Source: Thuidium tamariscinum (taxonomy: Eukaryota; Streptophyta; Bryopsida; Hypnales; Thuidiaceae). Taken from it: a stretch of DNA of 64,000 nucleotides. The stretch lies in NCBI GenBank assembly GCA_947034885.2, contig OX344755.2, forward strand, positions 26,915,052-26,979,051, in the 5' to 3' direction. Position 1 is the stretch's first letter, and the number at the start of each line of letters is the position of its first letter. Positions 10,525 through 20,284 of the stretch are shown here, in pieces. The translations under genes were made by a program, and so were the position numbers. Under the pieces are notes generated by a model. It was not told the DNA's origin. It was given only the letters and a program-made list of their open reading frames with translations, and made no database searches.

Positions 10525-11601
10525 ATGCCTCGTGATGAAAACAAGAGAAACAAGGGGAAATCCCAAAGCATAAATTGGGATGATTGGAATGATCCAATGT
10601 GTGTTGGTGAACCCGGATGGGAGAGTGAACCAAAGAAAGTTTGGACCGCCACTACGTGCAAGAAGTACGTGAAAATGACGCACATTGCCAAATTGTGGGC
10701 ATCGGACCGTGCAGCGCAACAAGTTCGCCGTTGGGAAGGGCAAACATCCACGTGTCTCAGTAGGCACTTTGTTCACCGATACGATGAAGTGACGCGTAAT
10801 GCTGGTATACGTGACTCCAAACCAAATGTCATGAATTATACGAACATGGCCATGGTCTGGGCAAAGATTGTACTTCACAAAGATGTTGATTGGCGCACAA
10901 TATATGGAAAAGATGTGGCGACTCTCAATCGCAACGAAGCAGTCATTTATACGAGCTGGACTAATGCAAGCGATTGCATGCCTGAATGGTCCAATCGAGG
11001 GCAATTTGGATTTCCTGCAACAGTGATGCCGGATGCAGACGAGCCCGTCCCAGATGATGATGATGATGATGTTGAAGAGGCTACTACACCCGTGGCCGGT
11101 GGAGAGAGGCATGAACGTAGAGAAGCTTGAGAGGACATTCAATACGAGCATGAAATGCGTGAGGCAATGCGGAGAAGCATAGAAGATCGTGGTCCACAAT
11201 ATGGTTACGATGGGTACTATGGACGTGAACGTGGTACACATGACCCACGAGGTGGGCAGAGTGGTTCTCAAATCATAGGAGGAAGCCACAGAACCGCGCA
11301 CAATGCTCCTTCTACCCAAGAAGGCTCCCAATACCATTCGAGGTCTAGTGGAGGTGGTTCATATGGAAATTATGGGCATCATGGAGGGTCTTACCATGGC
11401 CGTTCAAATGAAGGAGGCTCCTACTATGGAGATTCAGTTCCTCCTCCAACCTTCGGAGGGCCTCATTACGGGAACTATGGACAAGGAGGAGCGGGAAGCG
11501 GAGCAGGAGACGTGTACGGTGGAGGACCATATATGGGGGTGTATGGATCTAGTTCTGTAGGCCATAGTCAGAGAGATGATACCGACTCAGATTCTGAGTG
11601 A
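10525..11601 (+). CDS. Uncharacterised protein: conserved N-terminal domain plus Gly/Tyr/Ser-rich acidic-tailed C terminus; one in-frame TGA
   Basis: The ATG at 10525 has a strong context (CGCCACCATGC). A 201-codon ORF ends in TGA at 11128 and continues in the same frame to TGA 11599-11601, giving about 358 codons. Residues 1-140 match the N terminus of the RING protein at 5601 (EPGWE, CKKYVKM, HIAKLW, HFVHR, NYTNMAMV, VDW), so this is a shared domain that I do not recognise. An acidic DDDDDDVEE stretch follows. After the TGA comes a helix-like charged segment (YEHEMREAMRRSIED), then Gly/Tyr/His/Ser-rich low complexity (repeats such as GGSYGNYG) and an acidic end DDTDSDSE. Such tails occur in RNA-binding or condensate-forming proteins, but no RNA-binding fold is seen. 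The TGA may be a CGA-to-TGA change. Confidence 0.6.
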
Positions 11602-12136
11602 AGTACAACAAAAAGACTACACTCTTGTAGTGGCTAGTCCGCACTACGGTGTAATGATTGTAATCCACTACCATGTACTGTAGGTGGTGGCAAGCATGGT
11701 ATTGTAATGTTGGTGAGGGGTACTCACGAACCTATAAGTATTTATAAAAATACAAATTTTTGAAACGCGTGAGTACAATATTGGATCTATGGATGGAACC
11801 TTTGACCTGTAGTATTAAAATTAACCAATGTGTAGCTATTGTTATAATTTAAATATGAATATTGCATCGGAATGTTTTCCCCTCTTTTCTAGTATTCCGG
11901 TTACAATGCCTCCTCGAAGTCTCGAACATATATTTGAAACATAGTTTTAACAACTTAGAATTGTGAAGTAGAATTTAATAAGCTAAAAACTTGATTGGGG
12001 TTATGCTTGTTATGCCTTTGAAACTAATATATTTTGATGACCCATTTTGAAAATTGTAAAAATTGTCAAGGCAATACTTGGTCATTTGGGGGTTAAAAGA
12101 AATAGAAGACTTACATGTTAGTTTATTTAAGTTTAT
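11602..12136. other. 3' flank of the Gly/Tyr-rich gene, AT-rich
   Basis: Contains a possible 3' untranslated region; no ORF or repeat was identified. Confidence 0.4.
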
Positions 12137-12293
12137 GAGAATAAAATAAGAGAGGCCCTAATTCCTCATCCGTAGTCCAAAGAGGTGGAATGAAACTTTC
12201 ACGTGTTTTTTTTCCCTATGTGATCTCTAGCATGTACATTTAGAATTTTTATAAGAATAAAATAAGAGAGGCCCTAATTTCTCATCCGTAGTC
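12137..12293. repeat. Two direct copies of a 40-bp word
   Basis: The word 'agaataaaataagagaggc' continuing into 'cctaatt.ctcatccgtagtc' occurs at about 12137-12176 and 12255-12293. It precedes the 176-bp tandem array. Confidence 0.6.
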
Positions 12294-12326
12294 AAAATTC
12301 AATGGCATTCCAATTTCTCCAATGGT

Positions 12327-13260
12327 TCTATGACATTCCAACCTCTCCATATTTTTTTTGGCCCCTTTTCACGTGAAATTTGAAATGAATAGGCCATTTA
12401 CAAAGTAGACCCAGAAATGGCTACGTGGCGTATTTTTTTAAATAAAATCAAAACTAGAGAATTTCAAATGTGGAATGGAAATTAGTCATAAAACACAAAT
12501 GTTCTATGACATTCCAACTTCTCCATATTGTTTTTGGCCCCTTTTCACGTGAAATTTGAAATGAATAGGCCATTTACAAAGTAGACCCAGAAATGGCTAC
12601 GTGGCGTATTTTTTTAAATAAAATCAAAACTAGAGAATTTCAAATGTGGAATGGAAATTAGTCATAGAACACAAATGTCCTATGACATTCCAACCTCTCC
12701 ATATTTTTTTTGGCCCCTTTTCACGTGAAATTTGAAATGAATAGGCCATTTACAAAGTAGACCCAAAAATGGCTACGTGGTGTATTTTTTTAAATAAAAT
12801 CAAAACTAGAGAATTTCAAATGTGGAATGGAAATTAGTCATAGAACACAAATGTCCTATGACATTCCAACCTCTCCATATTTTTTTTGGCCCCTTTTCAC
12901 GTGAAATTTGAAATGAATAGGCCATTTACAAAGTAGACCCAGAAATGGCTACGTGGCGTATTTTTTAAAATAAAATCAAAACTAGAGAATTTCAAATGTG
13001 GAATGGAAATTAGTCATAGAACACAAATGTTCTATGACATTCCAACCTCTCCATATTTTTTTTGGCCCCTTTTCACGTGAAATTTGAAATGAATAGGGCA
13101 CTCAGCAAAAAACTCCAAATATTGCAATGTATCCTATTTTTTGGAATCTCACAAAAAATAGGCAATTTCAATTTCCAAATGGAAATTTGTCAAAGAACAG
13201 AAATGTTCTAAGAAATTTCAACCTCTCCATATTTGTTTGGCCCCTCTTCACGTGAAATTT
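12327..13260. repeat. 176-bp tandem (satellite-like) array, five units plus a diverged sixth
   Basis: Units start at about 12327, 12503, 12679, 12855 and 13031, giving a constant 176-bp period. Each begins 'ctatgacattccaac.tct' and contains 'ggccccttttcacgtgaaat' and 'gaatttcaaatgtggaatgg'. Copies differ by only a few bases. A truncated, diverged sixth copy starts near 13204. The period is close to a nucleosome repeat length, as is common for plant satellites. The array abuts the GC island of the kinase gene. Confidence 0.85.
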
Positions 13261-13289
13261 CAAATGAAGGCCTTCTACAAAGTAGACCG

Positions 13290-13560
13290 TTGGATTAGGC
13301 GGACGGCACCTACCCGATCATGGTCGTCCGTCGGATTCATCGGACGGGCGGACGGACTGATGCCGTCCGACGAGGCGGACACATATCCGTCCGCCCGTCC
13401 GCGGCCGTCCGATCGCGCGGCCGCCCGATGGCGCGGCCGCCCGATGGCGCGGACAGGAAGTCCGCCGTCCGATCGTGCGTCCGCCCGATCGCGCGGACGT
13501 GTGCGCGCCTCCTCGGGTCGTCCGCGCGTCCGCTAGGGTATAAGAGGGGCGGTCGGGGCC
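13290..13560 (+). promoter_or_regulatory. GC-rich island with CGTCCGCC repeats upstream of the kinase-like gene
   Basis: Repeats of GTCCGCCCGATGGCGCGG and related words, extremely GC-rich, ending in a TATA-like box. It lies 168-438 bp before the inferred start at 13728. It shares its core with the other islands in the window. Confidence 0.5.
13539..13546 (+). promoter_or_regulatory. TATA-like box for the kinase-like gene
   Basis: TATAAGAG directly after the GC island and about 180 bp before the inferred ATG at 13728. A pyrimidine-rich CTCACTCTTGTTTTCTCCC stretch follows, as is common around plant transcription starts. Confidence 0.45.
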
Positions 13561-13727
13561 GTCCGCCCTCACTCTTGTTTTCTCCCTTGCATTTTGCAAG
13601 CGTGGAGTGGAAAGCTTGGTGGCTTAAGTTCTTAAGTCTCCATTGGTTCCCCTCCTAGGGAAAGCAAGGGTGACATTATTGGGGACCCCTTGTTGCTTTT
13701 TTTCGAAGTTTTGACGTGATTTTTATC

Positions 13728-15229
13728 ATGATGGGACGAACAAAGAAGGCGGGTAAAAGGAAACTGGAGGAGGTGGCAAGTCCATCTAAAGAGGAGGTAA
13801 AAGCAAACAAGCCCTCTGAAGCATTGAATAATATGCTGATTAAAGTGATCGTGGACTTCTACGAATCAGAGAACCGATGTCCTTGCAGATGAAGTATGTT
13901 CGCTACAATGAGGACTGTCCTAAAAAATTCAAGGACGACATGTGGCGGCGGCTTATGGATGCGGTTTCTGTTCCACAATGGCACAGTGAGATGGATAAGA
14001 CTGGCTTTGAGCCGTTTTTGAAAAATAAGGTGCATGACGCATTGTGGAATGCGAAGGACATCTTAACGAAGTATGGGAAGCATCACCGTGAACATGATGC
14101 TGCATTTCAGCAAGTCATTCTAAGGGCTGAATTGTTTGTCGGCCGATGTGCTCCATTTGCGTCTGCTAGGAACAAACGAGGATCTATGGGTTGGTGGAAA
14201 ACCAATGATGGAATGGTTGAATTGACGGAAGGCAGGAAGCATCTAATAGCACTTCCAGACACGGCGACTGTGATTAATTGTGATGATGTCGTGACCAAAG
14301 GCGGGTACGCAACAATTCAGAGGGTGCAAATTCGGGGATGCTGTGAAATACCTGAGTATTGGGAGTTTGCAGCAAAGCTATCTAATGTACAGCAGACGCT
14401 ACCTCATCTTGCGAAGGCAGAACACCAAAACGAGTCCATGGCGGTGCGGATTGGCCATCCCGGAGTGATACGGTTTCATGCAGTTCATGCAAGGAGGAAT
14501 GAAGGATATGCATATTGGTGGAATGGCGGGACCTTGCTGAAGATGATGCATTTGGATAGAACTTATCCAGACAACATACATATGCACTTGCAATATAGCT
14601 CGCCAACGGATGCGGATGTCATTTCCGCGGATCATCTTGCACGATTTCGGAAGAAACGTACGGAGCTAGCATGGGCGTTGTTGCATATCATGCATGCGGT
14701 GCACGATGCAGGATATTTGCACAATGATATCTCACTGGACAACATTATGTTGCACTTCCCCGCGGACGAGTCGCGTGTGTACATTGGAGTGTGCGATTGG
14801 GGCATGACTTCGTACGTTACAGAACCACCGAAGTCATTGTACGTGTTCACATCCAAAGAAGAGATGGATGCTGCTTTGCAAAACCGTTGGTGGGTGACCC
14901 CGAAGATTGCATATTTGCACGAAAAAGACAAAAATGTGCAAGTAATTCCAAGTTTATCCATTGCAACGGAGGAGTACGCAGTGTGCAAAATAGCCATGGC
15001 AATTAACAGGGATTGCATGTCTGAGGAGTACCACAAGTTGAACATGGAAACGCCAAGCATGAGCAAATTTGATCACCAAGCCTTGGCAATTTCATTTCGT
15101 GCGTACTTGGAGCGCCCTTGCAAAGACGGCCCGGAGAATGCAGGCGGTTTGGCACGCATCATCAATCGTTGGACCAGTACTTTCAACTGGCCTATTCCCA
15201 ATGAACACTTTCGGCGTTCGTATCAATAG
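13728..15229 (+). CDS. Protein-kinase-like protein (HNDISLDN / CDWG type) with one short intron
   Basis: I infer exon 1 as 13728-13796 (23 codons, basic RTKKAGKRK) and a 92-bp GT-AG intron 13797-13888 (GAG|GTAAAAG to TTGCAG|ATG). Exon 2, 13889-15229, continues in frame to TAG, giving about 469 residues. A one-exon reading from 13877 is the alternative. Kinase landmarks appear in order: a Gly-containing strand (KGGYATIQRVQI), EFAAKL with a candidate ATP-binding Lys, HPGVIRFHAV, the catalytic loop HNDISLDN near residue 301 (HxDxxxxN) and CDWG in place of DFG near residue 329. Key Asp, Asn and Lys positions are present, so activity is possible. A DWG in place of DFG is atypical. Substrates are unknown. 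The GC island and TATA box upstream mark a plausible promoter. It is the only one of the four left-hand genes with no premature stop in the visible frame besides the hAT gene. Confidence 0.75.
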
Positions 15230-15727
15230 ATCGGCATAGTATAGTAGCATACGTAAGTATAGAATGATATGTAGTCTATGTTATAGAGAGAATGTATACG
15301 TGCGGCATATATAATACGTAGTATATATACGGAGCACCAATGTATGGCAACCCAAATGAAATCTATTATATTTTTTGAATTACTGAAAGCATTTGAAAAT
15401 TTCAGCTATTAATGTTTATGATCTTTGATACTTGATAGGCAAACGTATTCATGGGGGGGGGAATGAGATCAATAGTATTTATTGTTGGTAGATGTTGTTG
15501 TGCACATAGATACTTGATAAGGTTGTGTAACAATTTGCATGATGTATAAGGTCTAAGTAGTAAGTAAGGTAGAAGCACCTATTAGCGTCCTCACTTGCAA
15601 TCTGAGTATGTTAGGGTGAACTTCAAGAGAGTTTTATATTTTACAGAGGTGTACAAACGTTTCACAAATGAAATTCAAATGACAAAATTCTTTTTGCGGA
15701 GCTCTGAGAAATTTATGGCAATTTTAA

Positions 15728-16649
15728 CCCCTAAGTTCCCAAGGCATTTTCTGGCTCTGAAACCACTGAAAACTGCCATTTCTGCTGCAACCACTCAAGA
15801 AACCTAAAAAAACTTTTTCCTTAGAATCTAACCGTAGGATCTTGTAATTCACTTGTCTCAAATCATGTGGTAAAAATTTCATGAAGTTTGACCGTACGGA
15901 TTGGAAGATATTAGCATTTGAAGTTGAAAAAGAAAGTTTTTTTCAACTGCGGCCTGCAATTTCAGGTGACTTTGATGGCCATTTGTGGATTTTCTTTGCA
16001 CTACACACCATAAGGTTAAAATTTTTTATCTTGAACATTTGAGTTGAGAGTTGTGGGAAAAAATTTCAGAATGTCAAAACTTCATTTTCACATATAAAAA
16101 AATTGTTAAGTAGAAGTAGGTCCAAAGTTGAACAAAATACTAAATTGTTAATAGCCTTTACATGGAATTAAAAAATCATAATCCCAACGGTGGGATTTTT
16201 CTTGAAAACAAACTTAACCTTTTCAAAAAAAAAAAATTGAAAAAAATTGAAAATTGCATTCAAAAATGAATTCTATAAGTTGTTTTTTGAAGAAGATGCT
16301 TAAATTGCCCAAAAAACAAGATTGTCCATAACTTTTTCATTATTAGTCCAAATAGGATGAATCAAAGCTTCAAATGTAGACAAAAACATAATCTTTCAGA
16401 AAAAAAATTGAAAAAAAAAAAAATCATTTTTTTGTGTTTTTTTTTTCTGCCCGCCGAACTGCTTTTTTGACTTAAGATGGCAAAACTTCTGCTCCCGAGC
16501 ACCGATTGAAAAAAAAATTATATTTTTAGAAAGCTGATGTGATTTTCTATCTTCAAAAAAAGTTTCAAAAAATTATGTCAAAATTTCAGGTCAAACGAGC
16601 CTACCCGAAATCCCAAGTGTCCCCCGAGGGGACTTTGGGCATTTAGGGG
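15728..16649. mobile_element. TTAA-flanked non-autonomous element (piggyBac-like ends), 922 bp
   Basis: TTAA at 15724-15727 and at 16650-16653 flank ends reading CCCCTAAGTTCCCAAGGC (left) and, on the other strand, CCCCTAAATGCCCAAAGTC (right). TTAA duplications with CCC-starting inverted ends are the hallmark of piggyBac-type transposons. The interior has no coding capacity and is homologous to 7943-8611. Further ends of this family occur at 57126, 58890 and 63665. Confidence 0.65.
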
Positions 16650-16659
16650 TTAAATAAAA

Positions 16660-17860
16660 TCATGACATGGACAGATCATGATTCAAAATTCGAAAATGCC
16701 ATTAACCCCAAAAGGACTGGTGCCCGAAATGCACTTCAAAATACTAAAACCTTGTCCCGAAAGGAATGTCAAAAATCAAAATCTTCATGATTAAATTTTT
16801 TTTAAGAAAACCAACTTGTTGATCTTTTTGTTAACTTGTTCAAGTAATAAGGTACATTGTTCCAAAAATTTATTGTGAATTTCCCCACCAATTAATATTT
16901 GCAACTAAAAAGATGACTAAAATTTCGCTCAAAATCATTTGAATTTCCTCATAGTGATATAAAATTCATAGTTTCAAGTAATAAAAATATAAGATTGATG
17001 TTTGAACAAAATAAGATATGCTTATTTTAGCTTAAGGATGATATTTGACCAAATGGAATAGAAACTATGAATTTTATCGATATAAAATTTAATTTTGGTT
17101 TCAATTGATTTTGTGCCGATTTTTAATTGAAACAAAAATAACCAAATCAATTGAAACAAAAATTTGATTGAAACAATAGTTGATTATCAATTGAACCAAA
17201 AATGGGAGCAATTGATTTTGAGAAAAATTCTAATCGTTATCATTTTTTTACAAAAATTAAAAATAAATATAGGAAAACTAGCAGAAAAAATCCGAAATAC
17301 TTTCAATTTCTTCCAAAGGTACAAGTATAAATGGAGATCACTATATATAATTTTCAATTTGCCTTTAAAAAATTTTGAACCAAAAACTACAATAACAAAG
17401 ACCTCAAATTCAAATTTGGCTATTAAAGAAAATTAAATTTTTGATTTTATACATTATCAAGAGAAATTCTATTGTAAAATTCTACTTTCTACATATTCTA
17501 TTTTTCTACAAATTGCTTGATGAAAACTACATATTATTGTAATAATTTTAAAATAAAAAGTTAAGAAAATTATATCAATTATACTATATATTGGAATAGT
17601 TTGAAATTTTCACCATTAATGAATGTTAAATGGAAAACTGAATATTGCAATTGAAATTAAGGATTGATCTTAAAACGAATAAATATGAATGAAAAAGACA
17701 ATGTATTGTGTTTGACGGATTTCAACACATAGAACTTGCAATTGCAATAAATTTTTCAATTCTTGGAATTTTTCAAAATTTTAAGTTCAAATAAAAAGAA
17801 AAGTTTTCAAGCTTCATTTTCTTATTTTAAGTTAAATACCAAAATGGCTATATTGAAAGT
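16660..17860. other. AT-rich intergenic DNA, no gene recognised
   Basis: A possible further TTAACCCC end lies at about 16692 without a visible partner. A 90-codon ORF at 17164-17436 is low-complexity Lys/Ile/Asn-rich translation of AT-rich DNA and is not supported as a gene. Confidence 0.5.
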
Positions 17861-17865
17861 TAGAA

Positions 17866-18165
17866 TCACGGACGCGTGGCGGACGCGGTCGGGATCGGGG
17901 CGGACGTTGAGACGGGCGCAGCGGACAGGACCTCCAACACCGGCGGTCGGGGCGGACGCGTGGTCGGACGGGACCTCCGACGCCGCGGTCGGGTCGGACG
18001 GGCGGTCGGGGCGGACGGGCGGTCGGACGGGACCTCCGACGCCGACTGTCGGGGCGGCCGTCCGCCTCTGTATTTTACCGGGCGCACTAAATTCGGAAAT
18101 TCAAATGTCACAGGACGTCCGCGGGGTGCCGGACGCTGGACGCTGGACGTCCGGACGTCCGCACA
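17866..18165. repeat. Fifth GC-rich island (CGGTCGGGGCGGACGG repeats), no adjacent gene
   Basis: Same core as the four gene-linked islands, closest to the one at 1293-1470, with both reading CGGTCGGGGCGGACGG on the plus strand. No ORF starts within 1 kb on either side, so it may be an orphaned promoter module or one end of an element. Confidence 0.6.
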
Positions 18166-18329
18166 ACCCTGACATCAAGTCAACAACTCGTAAGAAATGG
18201 CAGCGGTTAGAAAAGTTGTAAAGTGAAATCTCCATCCGTATTAGTGGAAAACGCCGACAATTTTGAAGATACCATTGAAATTAGTAAAAAGTAGTTCAAT
18301 ACTTGAGGTCAGTGCCACTTAAAGGGGGT

Positions 18330-18651
18330 CATAAGAGGATTTCTGGCCCCCAAGAAGATTGTTTTAGGATTGTTCCCAGAAATTGTTCCCACTACTATAG
18401 ACTAGCCCCCTACTGGTCTGAATTTTTGAATTTTGAAAAAAAAAATTAAAATTTTTTTCCAAAAAACTTCAAATTGTTTTAAAAAAAAGAATTATTTTTA
18501 AATTAAAAATTAAAAAATCTTAATTAATTAATTAGTATTTTTTGATGTGGCAGTCACTCAACCACATCAACACTGTGTGCCCAACGTTTCCAATGTATTC
18601 CCAGGGTTTGGGAACTCACAGTCTTGTAAACTAGTTGAAAATCTTCTTATG
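18330..18651. mobile_element. MITE with CATAAGAGGATTT inverted ends
   Basis: CATAAGAGGATTT at 18330 is mirrored by AAATCTTCTTATG ending 18651. The interior 'gtggcagtc.ctc.accac' and 'ttgggaactc.cag' are shared with the 54080-54373 element, making them one family. No target duplication is evident here. Confidence 0.55.
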
Positions 18652-18654
18652 TGA

Positions 18655-18966
18655 GAATATCAGTGCCCCTAAACCAAGGAGGTAATTCCTCCTTGTTTCT
18701 GAAGAAACTTGAAACTTTGAAATTCTATTACCTTTCTCGCTCATTCCATCCCGCCACCTAATTTGCATTGTTTCTCTCTCCAAGAGCTCCTCTCTTTCAT
18801 TGTTTTTTGTTTCGCTACATATTAACAACTTCACTCTACCGTTGCCTCCTTGTTTTGCATTCCAATTTGTTTGATTTGTTGCTTCTAAGTTGTGTTTGTG
18901 TTCACATAAGTTTGATTAGTCATTTATTGCTTCGGTACAGTTCATGTTCTTTGTTTCATGCCTTCA
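18655..18966 (+). promoter_or_regulatory. Promoter/first-exon-like block, inverted relative of 28860-29190
   Basis: This block is homologous in inverse orientation to 28860-29190 (shared words 'aaacttgaaa.tttgaaat', 'catcccgccac', 'tttgcat.gt.tctctc'). In the other copy the block ends in a good GTAAGT donor and is followed by palindrome-rich intron-like DNA; here too palindromes follow (19934-20251). I infer it is the 5' end of a truncated plus-strand relative of the DUF7869 gene. It is interrupted by the 734-bp MITE. Confidence 0.4.
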
Positions 18967-19700
18967 GGGGTGATTGCAAGAAAGGGTTGTCCTTTTTGGC
19001 GTCACAATGGAAGTGACATTTGTGCCATTGGTTATAACTTTTTGGTTATTAATCCAATGTACTTGAAATTTTTATTGAAGATGGCCAACTTGATAGTAAA
19101 CAAATTCCTTATTTTTCAGAAATTTTCAAAAAACATTTTTTAATTAAATTTTAATTTACCTAATTTGTCACACTTTGCAATTTAGGGGTTTTTAGTACTG
19201 TGGAGTATCCAAAATTAATGATGTAGACTTGAAATTTGTATGGTATATTTATACACTAAAGATTTATGAGTTGACCAAAAATATTTTTAAAAAGCATTAT
19301 TTTATGTCCTCTACATTGATGCAAACAGGGGCCCCTTGCGCATACAATTCTGAACATCAAAAATGGTTTCAAAATAATTCTCTTGGTGAAATCTCATCAT
19401 CATCAATCCTTCCCAAATTGACAACTTTTAGTTTTTTCTTAAATTGCTTTTCCTATTTTTTACAAATTAAAATGTGAAAGTACTAATTTTCATGAGATTT
19501 TGCACTTTTCTAGTTCTCCTAGTTAGAGAATTTTCCTGAACTTTTCCTTCTTAGGGTACCTTCTTCTTAAAGGTATATTCATGAAAATTATTTTTCACAA
19601 TTTTTAAAAATTATTTTTCTAATTAAATAGTACTCCTGAAAAAATTATAAGTACTATTCAAAATGAGACAAAAAATGGGAGGCCTTTCTTGCAATCACCC
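18967..19700. mobile_element. 734-bp MITE with GGGTGATTGCAAGAAAGG ends, TSD TCA
   Basis: The ends are GGGGTGATTGCAAGAAAGGG (left) and, on the other strand, GGGTGATTGCAAGAAAGGCC (right), flanked by TCA on both sides (18964-18966 and 19701-19703). A nearly identical copy lies inverted at 55787-56519 with an AAA duplication. A conserved 82-codon ORF inside both copies reflects sequence identity, not selection that I can demonstrate. A 3-bp target duplication fits PIF/Harbinger- or CACTA-type mobilisation, but neither TCA nor AAA is the usual TWA. Confidence 0.75.
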
Positions 19701-19933
19701 TCAGTGATTTCTGCTTTGTGTCGTCAATGATTTCTAGTTTGTATACTATGCCGACATCATAGTAGAGATGATTTGATGATTCTTAGTATGTTTTTATTTC
19801 GCTTAGTTTATTATTGTTGTTGATAATTCAGAAAGCAAGGTACTCTTAATGTATATTGCATGCGTTCAAATTAATTCATGCCGAATTTTACGCAAAAAAA
19901 TTGGAATACTACATTTGTCGTAATAATGTGCAC

Positions 19934-20251
19934 ATTATCCTCGAGTCAAGGTTAAAGTGTACAGTATCCTCAAGTTGAAGATAACTTGTACCCTACAAGA
20001 ATGCCATAATCGTCTTCAACTAAAAGCCAAACATCTTAAAGAGTACATCATATGAAACCAAAGAATTAGATTTGCACATCAACTTCATACAGTTGACAAG
20101 AGATTCACATTTTTCTTCGATTTGAGGATAATTCTTAAATGTTAAGTAAATATCCTAAAAGCCGATACTCACATTCTAAGGTCTAAATCTTGGCTTCAAG
20201 GATTTGCCTACTAAATTTATGATCTTTGTGTATCTTTGAGTCAAAGATACA
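19934..20251. repeat. Cluster of degenerate 23-bp palindromes (about five)
   Basis: Copies at about 19934, 19963, 20006, 20110 and 20230 match the arm ATTATCTTCGA, one central base, then its reverse complement, with several mismatches each. They lie between the promoter-like block and the end of the DUF7869 homology, in intron-like DNA. Confidence 0.6.
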
Positions 20252-20284
20252 TGTAGAATTGTGAACTTTGTCTAAAATATTGAG

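Noticed and set aside
10510..11337. 275-codon minus-strand ORF opposite the Gly/Tyr-rich gene
   Set aside because: Antisense shadow; the plus-strand frame has the paralogue match to the RING protein and a good start context.
12327..13260. CRISPR-like array
   Set aside because: The 176-bp units are contiguous with no unique spacers, in eukaryotic DNA; this is a satellite-type tandem repeat.
17164..17436. 90-codon ORF
   Set aside because: Low-complexity Lys/Ile/Asn-rich product of AT-rich DNA with no homologue in the window.
19229..19477. 82-codon ORF conserved at 56010-56258
   Set aside because: Both copies are in near-identical MITEs, so conservation reflects recent transposition; no domain or codon signal.
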